From: Methanobrevibacter sp.
GTDB taxonomy: Archaea > Methanobacteriota > Methanobacteria > Methanobacteriales > Methanobacteriaceae
Assembly (NCBI GenBank): GCA_017434555.1
Contig: JAFRFB010000007.1
Coordinates: 1 to 64,000 of the forward strand
Length of the DNA: 64,000 nt
Direction: 5' to 3'
Each line of letters opens with the position of its first letter. Position 1 is the stretch's first letter. The notes under the pieces are model-generated. The model was not told the DNA's origin. It saw nothing but the letters and a program-made list of their open reading frames with translations, and made no database searches. Of this stretch, positions 55,753-64,000 are shown in pieces. A program made the translations under genes and the position numbers.

Positions 55753-58575
55753 TCACCCTTTTAATTCATAGTATTTTACTTCAGATATTTTGCAGTTGAC
55801 ACTAGTTGAAAAATCAAAATAACCTGCTAAGGTAAAGAAATCACTGTCTAGTGTAATGCAATTTGGATCTATATCAAACCATTCACCATAGGATTCGTAG
55901 TAAAGTTTACGATTTCCACAGTCAAGTTTTAACAATGTGTTTAATGGTAAATTATCAATGAATTCTCCAGTTACTGTTAATTTTTGACCGGTTTTGCTTT
56001 CAATTACAATTATTTCACTGTCATGGCTTAAGATGTAGAATAATATTACTGGTTTTACTTTACCCATGTGGCCTGTATGGCCTGTTGCAGAACTTTCTGT
56101 TTCATGAAGATTACGTGCCAGTCCTGAAGGTACAATTAGTTCTACTTCACATTCATAAGCACCGTCTACAGCTTCAGCATCCATCTTATCTTCAATATAA
56201 TAATCATAACCTACGTCTGGAGCGTAAAAGAAACTTATTGTTTTCAATAAGGGATTATCTAGACTATCTCTTTCAGGATATAACCATTCTACAACATGTT
56301 CTAATAGATATGTTAAGTCTTCAATAGTTCCACATTCACAGGTCCCAAATTTTATTTTTAATTTGTTTCCTTTGAGATTAATTCTGTTTGGATATTCACC
56401 ATCAGCACCGTCAACTTTGAATTTATTAACATCGTATTTAGCACCTCTTGGTATTTCACTATCTGCTTGAAGGTCTAATAAGTAGTGTTTTGATGAAACA
56501 CCGTTGATAAAGAATTCCCAGCAATCACTGTTCAGGCTGTAGTAGAGGGTTATTTTTACGTTTTTCATTTGAACGTTGATGGGTGTTTGATTATCATACA
56601 TGTCATCAATTTGTAGATAGAAAGCAATGTCTTTTAATAAAGTGGAGATGTCTGTAAAACTCAAACCTAAGGTTTCAAATTTACCTCCGAACTTGAATGT
56701 TTGAGTATTCTCATCAATGTTTAAACTTTCAGAACTAAAGTCAAATTCATCCATACCTGTATGTCCAAAGCCTAATGTAATGCCTATATTTTCTTCAGCA
56801 GAAATATCCCCAGTAACTTCCAAACCATGAGGTATCAAATATTGATTATCCTCCAAACCCATCCAGTCAATTAAATCAAAATAATGTCTGCTTGACGGAT
56901 TCTTTTCTGGAGGTTCTAATAAAAGATTAGTATAATCCTCATTTGTAATAAGAGAATGTAACTCTTCAAAAGCCAAAGCAGGATATTCATAACCCGAATA
57001 ATAATCAGCATGAATCACAAAAAGATTACCAAACTCAATTTTACCCTGATCAACCTCAATATAATTACCATAAAAACGGAAAGACAACTTTTTAGATTCA
57101 TTATAAGAAAATTTAACAGCCAATAACTGCCATGAACCTATTTGTGACACTTTAGATGTGAATTTTTCCCCATTATTTAATACAGAAGCACGTGCATTTT
57201 TCATGCCTTTAATGATATTATTTGTTCCTGTAACTCTACAAAGACAGCCGAAAACATATTCTTGACCGTTTGTACCTTGCATATTTTCTAAAGTAAATAA
57301 TGGTGCATTTAACTCTGTATAATACTCTTCATAGTCAAACTCTTCATTTACATTCACTTTTATCTTTGTTACTCCAGTCCATGCTGAACTGTAACATATG
57401 ATTTGAGCATCCTCTAAAACAGTACTATACACCCTTAATTGAACATCGAAATAATTATTTCCATCCCATTCAGTGATTGTTAAAGTTTTTGTATCTTCAT
57501 CATAACCTTCAAGGGTGCCTTCATATTCCAGTTTATCAAAATCTAAATGAACGTCTAAAGGTGTACGAGCATTATTCTGCACTGTTAAAGTGAATAATGT
57601 ATAATGCCTACTGTTTAGACTTTGTTTTATAGCATTTTCAGATACACTGCATTCCAAAAGATAAGCTTTTTGCGGTGTAATATACAATGATTCTACAGAT
57701 GAATGAATAGTTGATGAATCCATGAAAACATAAGCATTAACATTATTCAAACCTTGAACACTCTGATCCGCAGGTGTGACCTTAAATGTTAATGTTGCTT
57801 TACCATTATTGGTTTTTGCATGCCATACATGATTAGCAGGGTCAAATGTTCCACTGCAATTAACACTACCATCCACAATCCTTAATCCAGGAGTGACTAT
57901 TACAGTACAATCCACATCCGCAACAGATATAGCATTATTAGTATCAATTACTTCAACCGTAACAGGAGCTTCCATCCCATACTCAATACTATTCAAACCG
58001 AAACTAACCTGCGGAACATAATTCGGGACTATATATTCAATATTCAAACGTAGATAGTTCATTTTAACATAAGCAGGATTCGCTGACGTGTTCATTGGTA
58101 AATCAAAAGTAACCTTGACATCAGCCAAATCCTCTGCGGTAAATTTTAAATCATCAAATTTAACATTATATGCTGTGAGAACATCTTTAGGTGGAGCATT
58201 ACCCGGTGCAAACAAACCCAATGTAGGTATGCTAATCACAGGTTGGCCAAATGAACCATGACCCATATTAGGATACGCAAATTTCGCATACTCATACTCA
58301 ACCTGAATGCTTTTAATACGAGCATTAGCTGGCATATTATCGAGTACATGGAAATTAGTGACTTCAATCTGTGAAGGCTTAAATTTACCACCATTAACCG
58401 AAGCGACGGCATACATATAACCTGCTCCAGGGTCTTCATTACCCCAATGCCCATAAATGGTTGTATCATGTAATCCCTGAATATCCTCCATCTCACGATA
58501 GATACCAGTATTACCATTAACATTACGCATTCCAGTGTTATTTTCCCATACTGGATATAATGTTACTCTAGCCAT
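55753..58575 (-). CDS. large prophage tail protein of unknown function
   Basis: A 940-aa, mostly beta-rich protein (MARVTLYPVWENNTGMRN...). It contains Ig-like stretches (VDCTVIVTPGLRIVDGSVNCSG...KATLTFKVTPADQ, about residues 220-290) and later lectin-like segments. Its place between the tape-measure/distal-tail genes and the hub gene points to a tail tip or baseplate part. The ATG at 58575 overlaps the previous stop and has GGAGG upstream; the reading from 58593 would include that site. Confidence 0.6.
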   Translation of the reverse strand: MARVTLYPVWENNTGMRNVNGNTGIYREMEDIQGLHDTTIYGHWGNEDPGAGYMYAVASVNGGKFKPSQIEVTNFHVLDNMPANARIKSIQVEYEYAKFAYPNMGHGSFGQPVISIPTLGLFAPGNAPPKDVLTAYNVKFDDLKFTAEDLADVKVTFDLPMNTSANPAYVKMNYLRLNIEYIVPNYVPQVSFGLNSIEYGMEAPVTVEVIDTNNAISVADVDCTVIVTPGLRIVDGSVNCSGTFDPANHVWHAKTNNGKATLTFKVTPADQSVQGLNNVNAYVFMDSSTIHSSVESLYITPQKAYLLECSVSENAIKQSLNSRHYTLFTLTVQNNARTPLDVHLDFDKLEYEGTLEGYDEDTKTLTITEWDGNNYFDVQLRVYSTVLEDAQIICYSSAWTGVTKIKVNVNEEFDYEEYYTELNAPLFTLENMQGTNGQEYVFGCLCRVTGTNNIIKGMKNARASVLNNGEKFTSKVSQIGSWQLLAVKFSYNESKKLSFRFYGNYIEVDQGKIEFGNLFVIHADYYSGYEYPALAFEELHSLITNEDYTNLLLEPPEKNPSSRHYFDLIDWMGLEDNQYLIPHGLEVTGDISAEENIGITLGFGHTGMDEFDFSSESLNIDENTQTFKFGGKFETLGLSFTDISTLLKDIAFYLQIDDMYDNQTPINVQMKNVKITLYYSLNSDCWEFFINGVSSKHYLLDLQADSEIPRGAKYDVNKFKVDGADGEYPNRINLKGNKLKIKFGTCECGTIEDLTYLLEHVVEWLYPERDSLDNPLLKTISFFYAPDVGYDYYIEDKMDAEAVDGAYECEVELIVPSGLARNLHETESSATGHTGHMGKVKPVILFYILSHDSEIIVIESKTGQKLTVTGEFIDNLPLNTLLKLDCGNRKLYYESYGEWFDIDPNCITLDSDFFTLAGYFDFSTSVNCKISEVKYYELKG

Positions 58576-59347
58576 TTTTAACAAAACCTCCATAAGTTTG
58601 GTTAAATAATAAACAGTTTAATTCCATACTAAAGTAATCGTTTTTCAATATTCCAGATGTATTAGTGTATTGTCCTACACCATTTTTGAAATGGAATTCA
58701 ACACTCACATATTTAGCATTGGATGGTATGTTAGTTGTTTGTACATTACAACGTCCACGATTGCCCGTTGCGACATTTGCAATATCAGTTATTTCTTTAC
58801 TGGAAATATAATTATGGTTTTTATCGAAATAAACAAAGCCTACTTTAATGCTGCTGATATGTGGTGAGGCTTCATAAGTAGTACTGAACAATATCCTTGT
58901 TGTACCAGATGGTATGGCTACACCTGTACCGTTTTGATGGATTAAAAGGTAAAATGGAGAGGTATTATCCACCCCATTAACCAGATAATCATTTTTCACC
59001 ACCAATTTATAACCATTAGTGAAATTTTGAATATTAGCAATAGATTCTATTGGATCAAATGTACTATCAAAATGCTCACAAACATAAAGAAACCCACCTA
59101 TAGCATCAATATCTGTTTCACTACAGTAAGCAATACTATCATTAAACTTATTAACTAAGTCCGGATTTTTTGTTAAAGCAAAAGAATAGACATCAAAATC
59201 CTCATATCCTTTTGATTGTGTGGGATTTAATGACACTTCACATTTATGGCTTTGAAAACCAATATCAGTTTCCAAATAACCATATTTGTAACCTATAATA
59301 TTACCATGAACACGGCATCTACCAGGGTTAACACTTATTTTCTCCAT
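58568..59347 (-). CDS. prophage distal-tail-region protein
   Basis: A 259-aa protein (MEKISVNPGRCRVHGNIIGYKYG...) placed directly after the tape measure gene, where siphoviruses usually encode the distal tail protein. The C-terminal half (IPSGTTRILFSTTYEAS...YVSVEFHFKNG) has a carbohydrate-binding look. No motif proves the role. Confidence 0.5.
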   Translation of the reverse strand: MEKISVNPGRCRVHGNIIGYKYGYLETDIGFQSHKCEVSLNPTQSKGYEDFDVYSFALTKNPDLVNKFNDSIAYCSETDIDAIGGFLYVCEHFDSTFDPIESIANIQNFTNGYKLVVKNDYLVNGVDNTSPFYLLIHQNGTGVAIPSGTTRILFSTTYEASPHISSIKVGFVYFDKNHNYISSKEITDIANVATGNRGRCNVQTTNIPSNAKYVSVEFHFKNGVGQYTNTSGILKNDYFSMELNCLLFNQTYGGFVKNG

Positions 59348-59350
59348 TAT

Positions 59351-62300
59351 TTATGCACCTCCCATACGAGCTATACGTTTATCCCTTTTAATTAATGCAT
59401 CAGCAATACGGTCAATCAATCTTTTATCAGTGACTGACTCAGTTAATTCTTTGATTAATGCATCAGTATCAATATTTTCAACATTACCATCAACAGTAAC
59501 ATCCACTTTATGTTCTAATGTTAATTTAACCTCTTCAACATTACCCTTAGAATTATTATTGTCAAATAATCCTTCTAATGGATTGGAATGTGTACGTGGA
59601 GCAGATCTGCCTCCAGGAATATGAACATTAATTGGACCTCCAGCAGATGGTGCAGGATGACTATAACTGCATGGACCAGCAGTCCAACCACCACGTTGCC
59701 TTAAAGCAGTTGTATCGAAAGTATAACCATTAATAATAGCAGCACAATGACCAAAACCACCCCAATTCAAACCGCAATCAACATAACCACCATAACCACA
59801 GGTATTTGCAAGAGCCACCATTGCAGAAGCACCATCATAACAATTCCATGAACCCGCAGCAATAGCATTTTGCCAAGAGCCATGAGCATCACTATTGTAG
59901 TACAATTCATAAGGTATTGCACTAGCAATTGCCGTAGCAATCCTAACAAAGGATTCCCAACTAATATGAGGTGTTCCACCTTCAAAGTCTTTAACACGGA
60001 AAGATAAACCCGTGTCAATATCACCAACACCAGTATGCACAGCAGGCCCTTTCATTTGCCACTCACGAGCAGTCTGCTTAATATAAGCAATGTTTGGATC
60101 TGCAACAGCATCCCATCCACCAGCAAAACAATTAGGACAGGCACCACGTTGAATCAAATCAATAAGATTTAAATTATCAGATGCAGTTTTATCCATATAC
60201 TCCAAGGTTACAGGACTAACCAATCCATTATCCATCGCTTTAACCGCAGTAATAGTGTAAGGCAATTGATTATCACGTCTTAAACTATTAGCCACACCAC
60301 GAGTGATACGAGTCATAACCGCAGGGTCACGACCAACACGCCTTATAGTAGAAGGTGATCCAGTAGAATCACCACCAGCCCACTGTGATGGATTCTGCAA
60401 TTTCCTGTAAAAAGTACCAATCGTAGAAGATAACTGGTCAAAGTAAGCAGTAGCTTCATTTTTAATCCTTGCAGCAGCACTTATTATACTGTCTGCCATT
60501 ACCGCCCATGCAGACCTCATCTCTGAAGTGACTTTCATTGTTTCATTCAACATTAACGCCAATTGCTGACGAGTAGTATTAGTAGCACTAGTCATAGCAG
60601 TCCTATGAGTTAATAACATAAGATTTAACTGAGTACGTAGATTATTACTCATAGACAACAAATTCAAGTTCAAACCAGTACTAATATTCTGGAAAGTAGC
60701 TAAATCATTAGACTGAATTTGACCATAAGCAAGTTGATCCTGTAAAACCATATTCTGCAAAGTAGTCATCATCATTGTTGCTAATGCATCATAAGATTCA
60801 CCAATCATAACATTAGTATCATCAGTCATACCCATTGCAGAATCCAAACCACCAGACACACTAGATAAATCCATACTGGCTAAATCAACATTTTCTAACG
60901 GATTTTCATCCAAATCATAATAAGGCATTAAATCATCAGTATCCAATGATAATTTCGGTTCACCAAATTTATCAACTATCTCTGCACCAACTTGCCTTGC
61001 ATACTCACCAGCCGGCTTAATAGCATCCTTAATCTTTTGAACAGAGTTCTTGAATTCATCAGTAATACTATTTTGAACAATACCTGGTGAATGAATACCC
61101 ATAGCATTGAGTACACCATTAATAATTTCTTTACCAAAGTTTAATGCAGCAGCTATAGCCTGAGGTATAGCTTCACGAATACGATCAGGAACCTTAGTAA
61201 ACTCAGTATAAATTTTACCTGGTAATTGTTGTACAGTAGTTGAAGCACTGTTAACCATTTCACTAGCTTTTTGCCTAGCAGTATTAACCCATTGACTACC
61301 AGCATTAATAATATTACTAGTAGTTTGAGCCAAATAACTAAAGAATCTGCCAGGTAAACCACTAATATAAGTAATAATACCATTAACAAAACCTGAAGCA
61401 GCATTAATTGCTGCACTTACAATTTGACCTGCCCATTGGAAGACAAAATTAATAATCATTGTTAAAATTGTCATGTATGCAGTCATGATTAAATTCCAGA
61501 TCATAGTCAACATTTGAGGTAAAGTAATTTGACCACTAAGGAATGCCTGGAAAATATTAATAAGCTGAGATACTGCATTCCAGATTACCAATAAAATATT
61601 ACTGAGTAAATTCCATGCCGGCATAAACATTTCAACAAGATAAGTTACTATCTCCACGAAAATATCAATTAAAGGCCTAATAGCTTCCACAATAGGTGAA
61701 ATAATACCACTTACAAAGCCGGCTATTGCATTGAATACTTCCTGGAACACTTCCCAAGTTTTCCTTAATGCTGGAACAATACCTGGACTACAACCGAGCA
61801 ATATACATACAATTTTTCTTAATAATTCCCATACAAAGATTATTGGAGAGGCCATAGTAGCTAAAAATCCTCCGAAAGCACCAAATTTACTTTGAGCAGT
61901 CTGCACTGCTGAAGCCACAGATTGGAACACCGGTATTAAAAATTGTATAATGCTAATTACAGTACGGATAGGCATAGTTATTACTTGCCATGCAACGCCA
62001 ATTCCTTCGATAATAGCATGAACAACATCAAATTCCCCATTAATATTAACATCAAAGAAATCTTCTACATACTTTTTAGCTTGACCCATCGCCCAACAAA
62101 GCCAATTCCAAGCATCAGTGATTACTTGAATAGTTGCCTGAACATCCGGATGATGAATAAAAGCATCCCATAATCTCTGTATACCTGCCCACACAGCCTG
62201 CATCATAGTTGGAATATCTTTCCACCAACCGAATGCTTTACCTACTTCATAAACAGCAACAGCCAAAGCTACCAAAGCAACAACAACCCATGTCAAAGGA

Positions 62301-64000
62301 TTAGATAACAAAGCAGTGAACATACCCCATAACGCACCAGTTAAGGTAGTTGTTCCCCCAGCAGCACCTATTGCAGCAATTCCTTCAGCTTCCATAGCAA
62401 TACCATTAGCACTATGTGCAGCCGCAGCCGCAATTTCCTCAGTAGTCAAACCAGCAGTAGTTGCGGCCAAAGCAATTTCCTCACCAGATAATGCGACGGT
62501 TTCAACACCTCTTGCTGCCTGAGCAATACTATTAGCTTTTGTAGCAATAGTATTAGCCAACGTGGATAAAGTTAATGCGCCTTCCTCAGCTTCAAGGACT
62601 CCTAAAAAAGTTAATAAAGCTTTACCTTTACTCCAGAACATATCTAAACATTGTAATACTGGACTTATTGATGGGGCTAATGTTGCAAATGCACTTGCCG
62701 CAGTTATTGCACCAGCAGCATATTTCATCCAACCTTTAGCACCCGCATCTACTTTACCATCATTATTAGCATCAACGAATTTAAGAACGGAATTTAATGC
62801 TGCATCTACCATAGGTTTAAAATCATCACCGAGACTTCTTGCTGAAAGACCCCACATTTTCTTTAATCTTGTAAGTTTACCATGTGTGGTTTCCATCATG
62901 CCACTAACATCACCACTTTGTTTTAAACATTCTGCTAATGCTTTGGTGTATCCATCGATATCTGCAGCCGAACCATCCCATCCCGCATTTTCAAGCATTT
63001 CTTTATTAATACCAAAGTTTTCACGCAGCATTTCAAATTCGCCATTCAATCCTTTACCTGCTGCTTGCATAAGACCTATGGCCTCTTCACCAGATTTTCC
63101 CATAAGAATAGCTTTTTGGCCTATTTCATCTAGAATAGGTATTAATGTTGCCATTTGAGATTCATTTGCATGTGTAGTCATTGCCACAACAGATGCAGCT
63201 TGAGATAATTGATCGAGGGATACTAAACTACCATTTGTTAGAGCATCCATCTGATTCCATAGACTTTTTTGATCATCTTCAACCTGTTGTAATGTCTTAC
63301 CATAACCTAATGTAGCAACAGATAATGTTTCAATTCTCTCTCTAGAAATAGATGCGCCTATTGTCATATCTGCCATGGCGGTTAACCCAATTCCTCCGAA
63401 TACAGAAGACAAAACCCCACCAAGACCACCAAATGCATCTCCTAAACTTTGAATCTTGTTTTTAACACTTGTTAAAGCATTAGATAAATGGCTTTGAATA
63501 TAATTTCCAAAAACAGTGACTTTATTTTTAGCAGCATCCCATGAGTTGCCCATGTATGTTTTGACAGTAGATCCTACAACTTGAATTTTGCCTTTAATGG
63601 AATCTACATTAGTTCCCATTAATTGCATTTTAGAACGAGTATAATCAAATGTGTTACCCCAGTTTCGAGTTTCATTTTGCAATGCATCAAATTTCGCAAT
63701 CGCTTCCTGAGCATATGCATGAGTATTAATAAACATTCTTTTATTAGCATCACTTAAATTACTTAAATGTCTAATAACATTTTGTGATTGTTCATCTAGC
63801 CTATTAAAATTAACAACTGCTTTCTGAGTTGCATCATCCATATTTTTAAATGAACTTACACCATTACTTCCAACTTTCTGGACTGCATCAGCTACACGAT
63901 TGATACTATTTGATGTGCTTATGTATTTTTGATTAATTTTATCTGCAGATTGTGCTGCTTTATTATTGGATTGTGTTGCACTATCTCCAAATTTTTTAAC
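59351..64000 (-). CDS. tape measure protein with C-terminal Cys-His-Asp peptidase-like domain (5' end outside window)
   Basis: The frame is open to the right edge, so the gene is partial: at least 1549 aa are visible, 53 of them before the first in-window ATG at 63841. The long helical N-terminal part, hydrophobic segments in the middle (SNPLTWVVVALVALAVAVYEVG) and the order of neighbours identify a tape measure. The C-terminal 250 residues are different: Cys in GSWNCYDGAS (codon 59840-59842), His in GFGHCAAII (59747-59749) and Asp in YTFDTTAL (59714-59716) give a transglutaminase-like triad. The domain may cut pseudomurein during DNA entry. Confidence 0.8.
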   Translation of the reverse strand, partial: VKKFGDSATQSNNKAAQSADKINQKYISTSNSINRVADAVQKVGSNGVSSFKNMDDATQKAVVNFNRLDEQSQNVIRHLSNLSDANKRMFINTHAYAQEAIAKFDALQNETRNWGNTFDYTRSKMQLMGTNVDSIKGKIQVVGSTVKTYMGNSWDAAKNKVTVFGNYIQSHLSNALTSVKNKIQSLGDAFGGLGGVLSSVFGGIGLTAMADMTIGASISRERIETLSVATLGYGKTLQQVEDDQKSLWNQMDALTNGSLVSLDQLSQAASVVAMTTHANESQMATLIPILDEIGQKAILMGKSGEEAIGLMQAAGKGLNGEFEMLRENFGINKEMLENAGWDGSAADIDGYTKALAECLKQSGDVSGMMETTHGKLTRLKKMWGLSARSLGDDFKPMVDAALNSVLKFVDANNDGKVDAGAKGWMKYAAGAITAASAFATLAPSISPVLQCLDMFWSKGKALLTFLGVLEAEEGALTLSTLANTIATKANSIAQAARGVETVALSGEEIALAATTAGLTTEEIAAAAAHSANGIAMEAEGIAAIGAAGGTTTLTGALWGMFTALLSNPLTWVVVALVALAVAVYEVGKAFGWWKDIPTMMQAVWAGIQRLWDAFIHHPDVQATIQVITDAWNWLCWAMGQAKKYVEDFFDVNINGEFDVVHAIIEGIGVAWQVITMPIRTVISIIQFLIPVFQSVASAVQTAQSKFGAFGGFLATMASPIIFVWELLRKIVCILLGCSPGIVPALRKTWEVFQEVFNAIAGFVSGIISPIVEAIRPLIDIFVEIVTYLVEMFMPAWNLLSNILLVIWNAVSQLINIFQAFLSGQITLPQMLTMIWNLIMTAYMTILTMIINFVFQWAGQIVSAAINAASGFVNGIITYISGLPGRFFSYLAQTTSNIINAGSQWVNTARQKASEMVNSASTTVQQLPGKIYTEFTKVPDRIREAIPQAIAAALNFGKEIINGVLNAMGIHSPGIVQNSITDEFKNSVQKIKDAIKPAGEYARQVGAEIVDKFGEPKLSLDTDDLMPYYDLDENPLENVDLASMDLSSVSGGLDSAMGMTDDTNVMIGESYDALATMMMTTLQNMVLQDQLAYGQIQSNDLATFQNISTGLNLNLLSMSNNLRTQLNLMLLTHRTAMTSATNTTRQQLALMLNETMKVTSEMRSAWAVMADSIISAAARIKNEATAYFDQLSSTIGTFYRKLQNPSQWAGGDSTGSPSTIRRVGRDPAVMTRITRGVANSLRRDNQLPYTITAVKAMDNGLVSPVTLEYMDKTASDNLNLIDLIQRGACPNCFAGGWDAVADPNIAYIKQTAREWQMKGPAVHTGVGDIDTGLSFRVKDFEGGTPHISWESFVRIATAIASAIPYELYYNSDAHGSWQNAIAAGSWNCYDGASAMVALANTCGYGGYVDCGLNWGGFGHCAAIINGYTFDTTALRQRGGWTAGPCSYSHPAPSAGGPINVHIPGGRSAPRTHSNPLEGLFDNNNSKGNVEEVKLTLEHKVDVTVDGNVENIDTDALIKELTESVTDKRLIDRIADALIKRDKRIARMGGA

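Noticed and set aside
62562-63158. 198-codon open frame on the plus strand
   Set aside because: It lies entirely opposite the tape measure gene, whose codon pattern and family features are clear. The antisense peptide has no recognisable domain.

Overview
The window comes from an AT-rich archaeal chromosome, almost certainly a gut- or rumen-type Methanobrevibacter (order Methanobacteriales). The 5' end of a Methanobrevibacter-like 16S rRNA gene lies at the left edge. The genes encode hydrogenotrophic methanogenesis (mer, hmd and all hcg genes), pyruvate:ferredoxin oxidoreductase, methanofuran synthesis, archaeal EF-1beta and Pth2. Adhesin-like surface proteins and archaeal TATA boxes of the TTTATATA type followed by GGTGAT or GGAGG ribosome-binding sites fit the same group. 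The species cannot be fixed from the sequence alone.

Layout of the host part (1-46.1 kb). 0-5 kb: 16S rRNA, mer, an archaeosine-type radical SAM gene, a small membrane protein and a nucleotidyltransferase. 4.7-9.5 kb (minus strand): a MoxR AAA ATPase/VWA pair, then a tRNA thiolase, its ThiS-like sulfur carrier, a DUF89 protein and an NAD-binding protein. 9.8-18.5 kb: a Ser-rich exported protein, a pterin-synthase-like gene, the porCDABEF operon, a fumarase subunit, a PhoU-type regulator and a membrane protein with 54-bp tandem repeats. 18.6-25.9 kb: a complete [Fe]-hydrogenase island, with hcgG divergent from hmd-hcgABCDEF. Two tRNAs, a small ferredoxin and a Wzy-like polymerase follow. 28.7-31.4 kb: a CbiMNQO-type Ni/Co transporter. 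31.4-34.7 kb: a ferrous iron locus (feoB, feoA, a Zn ribbon and a divergent 34-aa Cys-rich peptide). 34.8-46 kb: a DUF4012-like protein, a pilus-type ATPase and membrane protein, a methyltransferase, a TctA-like permease, a zinc-ribbon gene with an in-frame TGA, a large adhesin with a papain-like domain, MarR, EF-1beta, a zinc ribbon, MfnE and Pth2.

From about 46.1 kb to the right edge all genes are on the minus strand and form the late tail/lysis end of a prophage: a tape measure (cut by the window edge), tail proteins, a 1643-aa tail fibre, a collagen-like fibre protein, a Cys-rich micro-ORF and a lysin with a C39-like peptidase domain. The lysin carries Ig-like repeats of the same type as the host adhesin about 3 kb away. 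The tape measure ends in a Cys-His-Asp transglutaminase-like domain that may open the pseudomurein wall.

The strongest regulatory signal is a link between metals and methanogenesis. The motif GTATTAC/GTAATAC occurs four times upstream of hmd/hcgG and six times around the cbiM promoter, with similar spacing (about 32, 10 and 32 bp). A second palindrome, TTTAGG-N4-CCTAAA, occurs four times between feoB and the Cys-rich peptide, twice before feoA and once before hcgG. I infer a nickel-responsive regulon (Ni uptake plus Ni-free hydrogenase) crossed with an iron-responsive regulon (Fe uptake plus FeGP-cofactor synthesis).
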